DNA of 23,493 nucleotides from Chloroflexota bacterium (GCA_026708165.1 JAPOVO010000199.1:1-23493), one strand, 5' to 3'; positions 6,980-15,120 are shown, numbered from the stretch's first letter. A program made the numbers and translations. The notes: a model not told the origin generated them from the sequence alone.

Positions 6980-8374
6980 TTGAAAAACAACAGTGATCGA
7001 CGCGGCTTCATGAAGGCCGCAGGGGCCGGCGCGCTGGGTATGGCTCTGGCGGCCGGCCGGGAGTCGGGCGCCGACGCAAAGGAGGCCGTACAGTCAGTCG
7101 CATCCCCCGTGGCGACGGGTGAGTACGTGGGAGGACTCACGGCACCCAAGCTGGAAACGGTTCGGGTCGGCTTCATCGGCGTGGGCGCGCGTGGAGGAAG
7201 CCACGTCGAGCAAATCCTGGGACTCGAAGGAACCGAGATTACGGCGATCTGTGACAGCTACGAGCCCGCAGCCTTGCAATGGCAGACAGTCTGTCAGGAC
7301 GCGGGCCAACGAAACGTCAGGGTGTACACCAACGGAGACCATGATTACCGGAACATGCTGGAGCGGGAGAACATCGACATCGTTCTCATCTCCACGCCGT
7401 GGCGGTGGCACGCCATACAGGCCGTGGACACCATGCTGTCAGGAAAGCACGCCTTCGTGGAGGTGCCGATCGCCACAACGGTAGATGATTGCTGGCTCCT
7501 GGTCGATACTGCCGAGCGCACGCAAAAACACTGCATGATGATGGAAAACGTGTGCTACGGCCGGGACGAGCTGATGGCGCTGAACATGTGCCGCAAGGGG
7601 ATCTTCGGCGATCTAACGCACGGGGAGGCGGCTTACATCCACGATCTGCGGAGCCAGATGTTGCATATCGACCGAGGCACCGGCAGTTGGCGGACAAACC
7701 ATCACGTGTACCGGAACGGGAATCTCTATCCCACTCACGGGCTGGGACCCATCGCCCAGTACATGAACATCAACCGGACCGACGACGCATTTTCACACCT
7801 CGTGTCGCTCAGTAGCCCCGCAGTCGGACGGCAGGAGTTTGCGACAAACCTCTTTCCAGCAAATCACATCCGAAACCGCGTGGATGACTATTGCGGCGAC
7901 ATAAACACCAGCATCATCAAGACAGTTCAAGGCCGCACCATACTCGTACAGCACGACACCACCACGCCTCGTCCCTATTCCCGCCTCAATCTCATCCAGG
8001 GGACTAAGGGAGCGCTGGCCGGATTCCCCACCAGGATCTACCAGGAGGGGATGAGTCAGTGGCACTATTGGGCCGAGGGCTACGACCTGGACCGCTTCTA
8101 CGCTCAGTTTGACCACCCGCTCTGGAAGCGACTGGAAGCCCAAGCCAGGCAAGCAGGCGGGCATGGAGGCATGGACTTCGTGATGCTATGGCGCATTATC
8201 GAATGCCTCCGCAATGGAGAGCCCCTCGATCAGAACGTATACGAAGGCTGTTCTTGGAGCGTCGTTTCACCGTTGAGCGAGGAGTCGGTCAGGCACGACG
8301 GGGCGCCGGTTGCGTTTCCCGATTTCACTCGCGGAAAGTGGCGCGAGACCGCTCCGCTGGGAATCGTCTCGTAG
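6980..8374 (+). CDS. GH109-like glycosidase (Gfo/Idh/MocA fold), TAT-exported
   Basis: The product is 464 residues. The N-terminus DRRGFMK followed by a small-residue hydrophobic stretch (AAGAGALGMALAAG) is a twin-arginine signal, so the folded cofactor-bound enzyme is probably exported. The Rossmann motif VGFIGVGARGGSHVEQI binds NAD. YPTHGLGPIAQYMNINR and HPLWKRLEAQARQAGGHGGMDF match GH109, the NAD-dependent alpha-N-acetylgalactosaminidases that work by oxidation, elimination and re-reduction. The end VAFPDFTRGKW is also typical. The start is a TTG with GGGAGA six bases upstream. The frame is open back to an ATG at 6776, but starting there would bury the TAT signal. The stop codon overlaps the tRNA relic. 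The real substrate could be another amino sugar glycan. Confidence 0.88.
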   Translation: MKNNSDRRGFMKAAGAGALGMALAAGRESGADAKEAVQSVASPVATGEYVGGLTAPKLETVRVGFIGVGARGGSHVEQILGLEGTEITAICDSYEPAALQWQTVCQDAGQRNVRVYTNGDHDYRNMLERENIDIVLISTPWRWHAIQAVDTMLSGKHAFVEVPIATTVDDCWLLVDTAERTQKHCMMMENVCYGRDELMALNMCRKGIFGDLTHGEAAYIHDLRSQMLHIDRGTGSWRTNHHVYRNGNLYPTHGLGPIAQYMNINRTDDAFSHLVSLSSPAVGRQEFATNLFPANHIRNRVDDYCGDINTSIIKTVQGRTILVQHDTTTPRPYSRLNLIQGTKGALAGFPTRIYQEGMSQWHYWAEGYDLDRFYAQFDHPLWKRLEAQARQAGGHGGMDFVMLWRIIECLRNGEPLDQNVYEGCSWSVVSPLSEESVRHDGAPVAFPDFTRGKWRETAPLGIVS

Positions 8375-8437
8375 CAGTGAGCGGGACTCGAACACGTTAC
8401 CTCGCCTCGGCACGGAGATGCTTCACCGCCGGGCTGC
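8373..8437 (-). pseudogene. Degenerate tRNA-Gly(GCC) relic
   Basis: The stretch aligns with the intact tRNA-Gly at 6592-6663 on the same strand, from the 3' end through the D-arm. The anticodon region GAGCATCTCCTTGCCAAGG is matched as AAGCATCTCCGTGCCGAGG, and TTCGAAT is matched as TTCGAGT. One base is deleted in the variable region. The acceptor stem no longer pairs and the 5' acceptor half is unrecognisable, so it is not expected to function. The GH109 stop codon overlaps its 3' end. Confidence 0.7.
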
Positions 8438-8453
8438 GTACAGGGAGCAGCGC

Positions 8454-8488
8454 TTGACGACAGCGACTCAGGGCTTACCCTAAAGACA
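8454..8488 (+). promoter_or_regulatory. Candidate sigma70-like promoter, possibly leaderless
   Basis: TTGACG (8454-8459) resembles a -35 box. A weaker TACCCT (8476-8481) follows after 16 bases. Transcription would begin at about 8488, which is the A of the ATG of the next gene. No Shine-Dalgarno is visible before that ATG, consistent with a leaderless mRNA. The -10 match is only three of six bases. Confidence 0.3.
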
Positions 8489-8859
8489 TGAAGGCTCTCC
8501 GAATTTCAATGCTCGTTCTTGCAATAGCTCACGCGGCTCTCGCGGTATTCGCGGCCCTGGCGGGCGCCTTTGCGGACGGAGGAGACGTCTGGTCGCGGCT
8601 GTTACTCATCCTCTTACACCCGCTTTGCGCCGCCGCCCTGCTTCTGCTTGTATTGCTGCCTCGGGCCGGCATCGCAACGGTACTCGCAATTGCGGCGCTG
8701 CTCGTCGTGAACGTCGGCGCCGACCTTTACACCGCGCTGACGATCTGGCAGGGCGGGCTGCGGGGAGACTGGTGGCTTCCCGCGATATTCGCCGTAATTC
8801 CCGCCATCGGGATCGTCTACGCGCTGACCGTAGCCAGAATGCAACCCCAGCCTGACTGA
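8488..8859 (+). CDS. Small polytopic membrane protein, function unknown
   Basis: The product is a 123-residue hydrophobic protein with about four predicted membrane helices: residues 7-28, 36-58, 61-85 and 93-115. Only short polar loops separate them (GAFADGGDVWSRL, IWQGGLRGDWW), and the C-terminus is short and polar (ARMQPQPD). No conserved family motif was recognised. The ATG has no clear Shine-Dalgarno; a possible promoter lies just upstream. The next gene, a lipoprotein, starts 40 bases later on the same strand, so the two may be co-transcribed. Confidence 0.65.
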   Translation: MKALRISMLVLAIAHAALAVFAALAGAFADGGDVWSRLLLILLHPLCAAALLLLVLLPRAGIATVLAIAALLVVNVGADLYTALTIWQGGLRGDWWLPAIFAVIPAIGIVYALTVARMQPQPD

Positions 8860-8899
8860 GGCCAAGTCCATCAACAGTTCGGCGGCTAGAACACTTACA

Positions 8900-10012
8900 A
8901 TGATCCTCGCCAATCCCGGGTACGCCGTGCGGTTGGCGGCGATCCTTGTTTTTCTCCTTGCCTTAGCCGGATGCGACATAGGGTCCGAGCCGACATCAAC
9001 CGCCGTATCCACTGCGACCGCTACGCCAACACCGTTACCCTCCCCTCCACCGACACCATCCCCGACGGCTACGCCGACACCGCTTCCAACCGCTACGCCG
9101 ACAGCAACACCAACACCGTTTCCGACGGCGACGCCAACGCCGTCACCCACCCCCACGCCGACGCCGCTTCCAACCGCAACCCCAACACCGTTCCCAACCG
9201 CGACACCGACTCCAACGCCGGTTCCCGGACGCTCCGACCTTTACAGCCCGATCATGCCTCCGGAACACATGTCCTACATCTGGTGGGAATGGAGCGCTGA
9301 CAAGGGCGAGTTCGAGTCGCTGGAAATAGATTTCACCATCCACAACGACGTCGGGGACTTCTCCCGTCGGCACGGCCTGTATCTGATGCTCGGTTTTTCG
9401 CACATCGCGGGAGTGCCGTTCTACTTCGGTCTGCAGACCAACGTGAACGATCCGGCGGTGGGGCCACGCGGCAAGGGCTTGATCTTCTCCAGGTGGGAAA
9501 CGCGCGATCTGGACGACGCTAGGGTCGCCGACCCGGTCGAGGGATGGACAGAGTCATCGGGGCACGAGGGCGACTTCATAGGCGTCAGGCGCTCGTACCA
9601 ATGGAGCGCCGGTGAATATCGGGTGCGCGTCGCCCCCGACGGCTCCGACGAGGCCGGCAGGTGGTTCGGCATGTGGATCACGGACAAGGCCACGGGCGAA
9701 ACGACCTGGGGCGGGTCTCTACGGTTCCCGTATCAGGACGGTAAAGCCTCCATCACCTCGCCGGTCTACTCGACGATGGAGATCTACGGCACGCCGATAA
9801 GGCCCATAGACATACCCGAATGGCACGTGAGCATCGCCAGGCCGCTGGGCGACGGCGCAAAACCCACGCGGGGCGTTACAGGATTCCAGGCATTCTCGAT
9901 CGAAACCCTCAACTCCGACGCCTGGTACGACCCCACGGAGGACGCGCTCCACTTCAAAGCCGGCGGCCTCACCCAGCGCACCACCCTCCCCGGCGAAATC
10001 CTCTTCAACTAA
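8900..10012 (+). CDS. Lipoprotein with Thr-Pro linker and DUF3472-like domain
   Basis: The product is 370 residues. A hydrophobic signal ends in the lipobox LALAGC (Cys at about residue 25), so it is likely lipid-anchored on the cell surface. Residues about 32-110 are a low-complexity linker of TPTP, TATP and LPT units, typical of a flexible or O-glycosylated stalk. The remaining 260 residues form a beta-rich domain with many Trp and Tyr (MSYIWWEW, YFGLQTNV, GKGLIFSRWETRD, FIGVRRSYQWSAGEYRVRV) that resembles DUF3472-like carbohydrate-associated domains; that match is tentative. Thr-Pro stalks of this form are common in surface proteins of Chloroflexota. No Shine-Dalgarno is seen before the ATG. 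Confidence 0.75.
   Translation: MILANPGYAVRLAAILVFLLALAGCDIGSEPTSTAVSTATATPTPLPSPPPTPSPTATPTPLPTATPTATPTPFPTATPTPSPTPTPTPLPTATPTPFPTATPTPTPVPGRSDLYSPIMPPEHMSYIWWEWSADKGEFESLEIDFTIHNDVGDFSRRHGLYLMLGFSHIAGVPFYFGLQTNVNDPAVGPRGKGLIFSRWETRDLDDARVADPVEGWTESSGHEGDFIGVRRSYQWSAGEYRVRVAPDGSDEAGRWFGMWITDKATGETTWGGSLRFPYQDGKASITSPVYSTMEIYGTPIRPIDIPEWHVSIARPLGDGAKPTRGVTGFQAFSIETLNSDAWYDPTEDALHFKAGGLTQRTTLPGEILFN
9001..9228 (+). repeat. Imperfect Thr-Pro coding repeat
   Basis: This tract within the lipoprotein gene is built from short ACN-CCN repeats encoding TPTP, TATP and LPT units. Two near-identical 23-base blocks (9071-9093 and 9155-9177, beginning ACGCCGAC and differing at one base) lie 84 bases (28 codons) apart, so the linker probably grew by duplication of a larger unit. 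Confidence 0.75.
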
Positions 10013-10256
10013 AACCGCCCGCGACTCGCACCCTGCCCATCGTCCAGTCGACATGAGTGCCTACGCCGTATCCGCAACGGTCCAACACCATCCGAGTGCG
10101 AACGCGACTACCCGCCCGACAAACAGGAGAAGGCGACACTCACCGTCCTGGAGCAGGCGGAGGTGCTTTCGTAGGGTTGGGCAGCGGCCTGAGCTGAAAG
10201 CTGCTACAACTACCACCGGTGGGTCGGGAGCGCGCGACAAATTGGGAGGCGTTGAC

Positions 10257-10679
10257 ATGATTTCATGGCGGAGAATATTGGCCGTGTTGGGCGCGATTAC
10301 CGCCGCTGCGGTCCTCGGTAACGAGCTTTACTACCCATATGACAAGGAGGTCGGTCAGATCATCTGGAGCTGGATCGTCGATCCGGCGGTAGTGACAGTT
10401 ATGGGCCTTATGGTGCTGGTTAACGTCCGCGCTTCGTTAAGAATCCGCAGCGTCGGCGGCGATCACCGTATGCAAATGCCGCGCGACGTCATCACCGCCC
10501 TGGTGGCGCTCGTATGGGTGCGTTTCATCCTGCAATACGCCGACCAGATAGCCCCCGATCACCAAGCCACTTCCGGGCTGTGGGACCATTTGTCCGCTCT
10601 GGCCATAGTCATTCTGGCCTTCGAGGCCATCTGCCTGTGGCGCTCCTCGAACCAGGGAAGTCGCGGCGGTTCCGGCTAA
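10257..10679 (+). CDS. Small membrane protein, function unknown
   Basis: The product is 140 residues with about four membrane segments: an N-terminal helix (ILAVLGAITAAAVLGNELYY), WSWIVDPAVVTVMGLMVLVN, a third around VITALVALVWVRFILQYA, and a last one (LSALAIVILAFEAICLW). The C-terminus is polar. The ATG at 10257 was chosen because GGGAGG lies seven bases upstream. The frame is open further back to 10053, but that extension is basic and looks non-coding. No family was recognised. Confidence 0.7.
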   Translation: MISWRRILAVLGAITAAAVLGNELYYPYDKEVGQIIWSWIVDPAVVTVMGLMVLVNVRASLRIRSVGGDHRMQMPRDVITALVALVWVRFILQYADQIAPDHQATSGLWDHLSALAIVILAFEAICLWRSSNQGSRGGSG

Positions 10680-10849
10680 AGCTGACTAATGCCGGGAGCC
10701 GTCAGGGTCAGATCCATCGCAACGCACGAAACCGCCACGCGCTGCCGGCTGATCCGGTGCTCGTGATTCGAATGTCGTCTACTCTACGGAACGGGGATAT
10801 CTAACTTGTCAAGGAAGCCGCCGGACTCAGACCTACAAAGCGCCCAGTC

Positions 10850-11314
10850 ATGAAAAAGACCATCTACCTAGCTAATCCCTACGGGTTTTCCGCCCAGCAG
10901 AACGCCACGCTCCTGCCGCCGATAGTGGCCGCGCTGGAGGAGCTTGGGCTGGAAGTCTGGGAGCCGTTCGCCCGCAACAATCAGGTCGACTTTACAGAGG
11001 CGGGCTGGGCCTACCGGATCGGCCAGGCCGACTTCCGCGATGTGGCCGAGTCCGACGCCATCTTCGCCGTCGTGAACGGCGTTCCGCCCGACGAGGGAGT
11101 TATGGTGGAGCTGGGCATGGCGATCGCGCTGGGTAAGCCCACGTTCCTGTTTCGCGACGACTTCCGCCGGGTGGTCGACAGCGAGGAATACCCACTGAAC
11201 CTGATGCTGTTCACAGGACTGCCCGAGGACGGCTGGGAGGATTCTTTCTACACCACAGTCGAAGAGATAACCGCGCCGGAGAAGGCGTTGGCGAAGTGGG
11301 CTAGACGCTCCTAG
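10850..11314 (+). CDS. Nucleoside 2-deoxyribosyltransferase family protein
   Basis: The product is a 154-residue single-domain protein of typical family size. The N-terminal strand KKTIYLANPYGFS matches the substrate-binding start of nucleoside 2-deoxyribosyltransferases. SDAIFAVVNGVPPDEGVMVELGMAIALGKP holds the conserved Asp and the catalytic Glu region (DxGxxxExGxA) near residue 84. Members exchange nucleobases on deoxyribosides or hydrolyse nucleotide N-glycosidic bonds (Rcl-like). The insert FRRVVDSEEYPLNLMLFTGL follows the active site. No Shine-Dalgarno is obvious. It is convergent with the methyltransferase gene, with 60 bases between them. Confidence 0.85.
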   Translation: MKKTIYLANPYGFSAQQNATLLPPIVAALEELGLEVWEPFARNNQVDFTEAGWAYRIGQADFRDVAESDAIFAVVNGVPPDEGVMVELGMAIALGKPTFLFRDDFRRVVDSEEYPLNLMLFTGLPEDGWEDSFYTTVEEITAPEKALAKWARRS

Positions 11315-11374
11315 GGGGAAGGCCGCAAGAACGGGCCCCGCAGTATCCAGGGCCCCAACAGCATCGGCGCGGGA

Positions 11375-12187
11375 CTATGGCTTGCGGGCCACTACCTCGC
11401 CGAAGGCGATGGCTCCGCACGCGCCGGGTTCGCTCTTCCACCGGTCGAGGTCCCGGCGCCAGCCGTCGAACTGCTCGCTGGTGGCCAGCCCGAACTTCGT
11501 AACCGCGGCCTTCACCTGGGGTGAATAGAACCAGTCGATGATAAAGCCGTGAAAGAACGCCACGTCCTCGGTAGTGCCGAAGAAATCGAACGAAGCGCCG
11601 GTCTGTATATCTGTAAACCCGGCCTCCAGGAACGTGGACTTCAGCTCCTTGCCCATCGCGGGATGACCGCCGTTGCCCGCAAGCAGTCTTCCGAACGTCT
11701 GCCACGCGGAGTCGGTATCCTCGGACCCAGGCTCCAGGAACGACGACGAGACGAACATCTCGCGGCACCCGACGACTCCGCCCGGTTTCAAGACCCGTTT
11801 CACTTCGGCCAGCGTGGCCGCGGTATCGGGAACGTGCATCAAAACGGCATGGCAGTGGGCGGCGTCGAACGAGTTGTCTTCGAAGGGTAAGTCGGTCACG
11901 TCGCCTACGTGGAACGTCGCGTTGTCATGTCCGCCCGCCGCGGCGGCCGACCGCGCCATCTCGATCTGCGACTCCTCCATGTCGATGCCGTGCACTTCGC
12001 CCGGCTCCACAGCCCGGGCCAGGCCGACCGTGACAGTCCCAGGGCCGCAGCCGAAGTCGAGCACACGGATTCCGGGCTTGAGGTGCGGTAGCAGATATGC
12101 GGCGTGAGTCTCCGCGCTGCGTCGATCGAGAAGCTGTAGAAACTCCTCGCTGTAGCCCATCGTGTACTCAGACGTTTGGTCGGCCAC
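11375..12187 (-). CDS. Class I SAM-dependent methyltransferase
   Basis: The product is 270 residues. The Rossmann-like SAM fold is clear: motif I VLDFGCGPGTVTVGLA, acidic motif II VHGIDMEESQIEMA, motif III FHVGDVTDLPFEDNSFDAAHC, and the post motif LAEVKRVLKPGGVVGCRE. It belongs to the Methyltransf_11/25 (UbiE/COQ5-like) group of small-molecule methyltransferases. The C-terminal 100 residues (IIDWFYSPQVKAAVTKFG, FDGWRRDLDRW) form a substrate cap. The start is the GTG at 12187, preceded by AAGGAG at nine bases; a TTG eleven codons upstream would place this site inside the gene. The substrate is unknown. Confidence 0.9.
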   Translation of the reverse strand: MADQTSEYTMGYSEEFLQLLDRRSAETHAAYLLPHLKPGIRVLDFGCGPGTVTVGLARAVEPGEVHGIDMEESQIEMARSAAAAGGHDNATFHVGDVTDLPFEDNSFDAAHCHAVLMHVPDTAATLAEVKRVLKPGGVVGCREMFVSSSFLEPGSEDTDSAWQTFGRLLAGNGGHPAMGKELKSTFLEAGFTDIQTGASFDFFGTTEDVAFFHGFIIDWFYSPQVKAAVTKFGLATSEQFDGWRRDLDRWKSEPGACGAIAFGEVVARKP

Positions 12188-12196
12188 CGTTGCGAA

Positions 12197-12202
12197 CTCC
12201 TT
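12197..12202 (-). promoter_or_regulatory. Ribosome binding site deciding the methyltransferase start
   Basis: AAGGAG on the minus strand lies nine bases before GTG 12187 and inside the longer TTG-started frame, so it supports the shorter protein. Confidence 0.65.
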
Positions 12203-12438
12203 TTCCAAATCGATAACCAATTATTGCCAAATCCGCGTCGTAAACCAGGAGAAGTTTCGCAGTCTGTAATTCGCCAAGACCATATCCGTGGTGCGGAATG
12301 GAGCGATTCGGAACGGCGGTCACCTGGCAAATGGATGTATCGCGCTTACTGGACGTTCGAAGACCCGGAATGAGCCGCGATCAGTCCATGGTCGCCCCTA
12401 CAAGCGACTCGACTCCGCGATGCGCCGTGATGTACGGC

Positions 12439-13101
12439 TTACGGACTTAAACGGAATGGCGGATATCTGTCGGTCGTAAGCATAAATGCGTAGGCAGCTG
12501 CCCTGAAGCTCCAGCGCAGCGTCCCTTCGACGAACGTGAACAGACCCTGCGGATAGCGCCCCGAAGTTAGTACCGCCAACCAGGCGATCACACTGACGAT
12601 AAGCACTCCGACCGCAAGGACGGCCAGGATGATCATATGTGGGATCACCAACAGCCACTTGACGATGGGGAGAAACCTGTTCAGTTGACGTTCCACGTCC
12701 GGATACTCAATCTCAAGGCTAACGGCCTGCTGCTCGTCGGTGGACGGATACTCGTCGCGCATCAGCAAGATGTACGCGGAGATTCTGGCGCTAAAACGAC
12801 TCAGTTCCAGGTTCCAATCGAACCACCAGCGAGGATACTTCTGACGGAACAGGATCATCAGAAGTGGGGCAATCCACAGCGCTCCTCCCGCGTAAAAAAC
12901 GGCAAGATAGTCATCCACCGACTGGTTGCCGGTAGTGAAGGCCCCGCTTACGAACGCTGAGACTACAAGGATCGGGATCACCAGAACGATCCGCATCAGC
13001 GCCGTGAGCCTGTTACTGGCCTCAGGATATTCGACCGAAAACTGTACCGGATACGGAGTCTCTCCCCCGGCTGCTCGTGAATCGTCGGAGGCTTCCTGCA
13101 T
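12439..13101 (-). CDS. DUF4389 membrane protein
   Basis: The product is 220 residues built of two similar halves. Each half begins with a YP-x-N/R-x-L stretch, has membrane helices (IVLVIPILVVSAFVSG and WLLVIPHMIILAVLAVGVL) and ends in an amphipathic block with aromatic and Arg residues and a YP motif (ARISAYILLMRDEYP and FRAAAYAFMLTTDRYPPF). This two-fold layout is the hallmark of DUF4389, a family of unknown function found in actinobacteria and Chloroflexota. The start is ATG, with GGAGA about eight bases upstream. It is divergent from the permease gene. The 218 bases downstream, before the methyltransferase, hold nothing recognised. Confidence 0.85.
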   Translation of the reverse strand: MQEASDDSRAAGGETPYPVQFSVEYPEASNRLTALMRIVLVIPILVVSAFVSGAFTTGNQSVDDYLAVFYAGGALWIAPLLMILFRQKYPRWWFDWNLELSRFSARISAYILLMRDEYPSTDEQQAVSLEIEYPDVERQLNRFLPIVKWLLVIPHMIILAVLAVGVLIVSVIAWLAVLTSGRYPQGLFTFVEGTLRWSFRAAAYAFMLTTDRYPPFRLSP

Positions 13102-13332
13102 GGTGGATCTCTCCGGTTGGGGGTTGCTCAGATCAGGCTTGAAAACGTCCGCATCATAGCAATGTCAGAAAACCCGTCGCGGCTGATCGCCGCATGGCTA
13201 CTAACATCTTGAACCTGTCCCGGCCTCACCAGCAGCCAGGCGACGGCGGCAAAGAGCCGTATGGTCGTCGGATCGTTAGGATAATCACGGCATCCCCGGC
13301 GGATTCACGACAGGTCTCTCCGACCCAGGACA

Positions 13333-13343
13333 GGGAGGCAGGA
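13333..13343 (+). promoter_or_regulatory. Ribosome binding site supporting the permease start
   Basis: GGGAGG (13333-13338) and AGGA (13340-13343) lie 11 and 6 bases before GTG 13350 and fall inside the longer ATG-13194 frame. They favour the shorter start. Confidence 0.5.
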
Positions 13344-13349
13344 ACCTGT

Positions 13350-15116
13350 GTGAAATACCGCCAAGCTACGGAAGGAACCTTGGCAACAGCGCGAGGCAAT
13401 CAGGGCATCCGTTACGAGCCGGAGGAGCGTTGCCCAACCCTCTTGTCCGTCGGCATCGGCTTCCAGGGCATGTTATTGATGCTTGGTCCGGCGGTGGTGC
13501 TCCCGACGATTATCGTCCGGGCAGCCGACCAGCCGGAGAGCTATCTCACGTGGGCCGTATTTGCGGCGCTTGTGGTGGCTGGAGTTACCACCGTGCTCCA
13601 GGCGGTGAGGGCCGGGCGACTGGGCACCGGGCATGTGCTTGCCTCGGGCGCGTCGGGCATCTTCATTCCTGTCTGCGTAACCGCGCTGGTGGATGGCGGA
13701 CCGGCCATGCTGGCTAGCCTCGTCGTCATCTCCTCCACCGTTCAGATCGTGTTGGCGGCATGGCTGCCTTTGCTACGCCGCATCATCACGCCGGCAGTCT
13801 CCGGCACGGCGATGATGTTGATCCTATACGGGCTCGTGCAGATCGTGTTCGACAAGCTCAACGAAATACCCGAGGACGCTTCGGCGGCCGCCGCTCCGTC
13901 CATCGCCGCGGTAACGCTGGCAGTCGCCGCGGGAATGTCGCTGCGCTCGACCGGGGCCTGGCGGCTATGGTCGCCGCTCATTGGAATCGTAGCTGGATGC
14001 GTCGCGTCAGCAGCTTTCGGAGTTTACGACTTTCAGCGCGTGATCGACGCGTCCTGGGTTGACGTGCCAAGGGCCGGATGGCCGGGGTTTGACCTCACGC
14101 CGGGACCCGACTTCTGGGCGATACTGCCGACGTTCCTGATTGTTACCCTGCTATTGACCATCAAGATCATTGGGGACGGCATCGCCATCCAGGCGCCCGC
14201 GCGGCGCAGACCGCGGACGCCCGACTTTCGAATCGTGCAGGGCGCACTCAACGCCAACGGCGTGGGAAACCTGCTGGCCGGAATCGCGGGTACGGTGCCG
14301 ACCACGGGCTACTCGGCGTCCAGCGCGTCGCTCGTCAGCCTTACCGGCGTCGCCTCTCGCCGCGTCGGGTATGCCATCGGAGCCATGTTCGTCGGGCTGG
14401 CGTTCCTGCCCAAGCTGACGGCCTTCCTGATCGTCATTCCCGGCCCCGTCGTGGGAGTCTACGTCATCCTGCTCATGGGAGTGCTATTCGTGGCGGCCAT
14501 CAGGGTGATCGTGCAGGGCGGCCTCGACCTTCGAAACACGATCATAGTGGGGCTGGCGTTCTGGATCGGGATCGGAGCGGAGAATCGGCTCATCTTCCCA
14601 GACCACCTGAGCGGCGCATGGGAGGCGGCCCTCAGCAACGGCACGATGGTCGGCACCATCGTGGCAATAGTCCTGACCCTGTTCGTGCAGCTCACCAGCG
14701 CGCGGCGCAAACGCCTGGAAGCCGAGCTGGACTTTTCCGCACTGCCTGAAATCGACGCCTTCATCCGCGAGCTCGCCGCCAGGGCCGGCTGGAACGACGC
14801 CTCGACGCAACGGCTGCGCTCCGCGGGCGAGGAAACTCTGTCGAGTCTGCTGCAGCCGGGTGATGACGACGCGGCCGTGCAAGCGCCCCGCCTGATAGTC
14901 ACGGCGCGCCCCGTCGAGGGGGCCATGGAGATGGAGTTCATCGCCGCCTTCGAACAGGACAACCTTGAGGACCGTCTCGCTTATCTGGGTGAACAGGCCG
15001 AGATCGTTGACGAAAGGGAGATATCGTTTCGCCTGCTACGACACTACGCTTCTTCGGTCCGGCATCAGAAGTATCACGGCGTGGATATCATCACGGTGCA
15101 AGTCGAAGGCTCGTAG
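13350..15116 (+). CDS. NCS2-type (xanthine/uracil permease-like) transporter with C-terminal HATPase-like domain
   Basis: The product is 588 residues from the GTG at 13350. The frame opens at ATG 13194, but the extra 52 residues are not membrane-like. Residues about 20-450 contain a dozen or so membrane helices of the NCS2 family, starting IRYEPEERCPTLLSVGIGFQ and including LLLTIKIIGDGIAIQ and the TGVASRR motif. Key residues differ from known members: the ESxGD-type Glu is Lys (KIIGD), and the signature QNxGxxxxTG reads SSASLVSLTG. Residues about 455-586 form a soluble domain (IDAFIRELAARAGWND, LRSAGEETLSSLL, YHGVDIITVQVEG) that resembles anti-sigma HATPase_c folds but lacks the N-box Asn. 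Substrate and transport activity are uncertain. Confidence 0.82.
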   Translation: MKYRQATEGTLATARGNQGIRYEPEERCPTLLSVGIGFQGMLLMLGPAVVLPTIIVRAADQPESYLTWAVFAALVVAGVTTVLQAVRAGRLGTGHVLASGASGIFIPVCVTALVDGGPAMLASLVVISSTVQIVLAAWLPLLRRIITPAVSGTAMMLILYGLVQIVFDKLNEIPEDASAAAAPSIAAVTLAVAAGMSLRSTGAWRLWSPLIGIVAGCVASAAFGVYDFQRVIDASWVDVPRAGWPGFDLTPGPDFWAILPTFLIVTLLLTIKIIGDGIAIQAPARRRPRTPDFRIVQGALNANGVGNLLAGIAGTVPTTGYSASSASLVSLTGVASRRVGYAIGAMFVGLAFLPKLTAFLIVIPGPVVGVYVILLMGVLFVAAIRVIVQGGLDLRNTIIVGLAFWIGIGAENRLIFPDHLSGAWEAALSNGTMVGTIVAIVLTLFVQLTSARRKRLEAELDFSALPEIDAFIRELAARAGWNDASTQRLRSAGEETLSSLLQPGDDDAAVQAPRLIVTARPVEGAMEMEFIAAFEQDNLEDRLAYLGEQAEIVDEREISFRLLRHYASSVRHQKYHGVDIITVQVEGS

Positions 15117-15120
15117 CAAC

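Noticed and set aside
8614..9156. A Gly-Val repeat protein on the minus strand opposite the lipoprotein linker
   Set aside because: The GVGVAVG pattern is the reverse-strand reading of the Thr-Pro codon repeat, and the frame spans two plus-strand genes.
11330..11365. Two GGGCCC palindromes in the gap between the convergent deoxyribosyltransferase and methyltransferase genes, considered as a terminator
   Set aside because: The six-base self-complementary repeats with a 12-base loop and no U-tract are too weak to call in a GC-rich genome.
12297..12449. A small plus-strand open frame in the 218-base gap between the methyltransferase and DUF4389 genes
   Set aside because: There is no Shine-Dalgarno, no conserved motif and no length support, so it cannot be told from chance.
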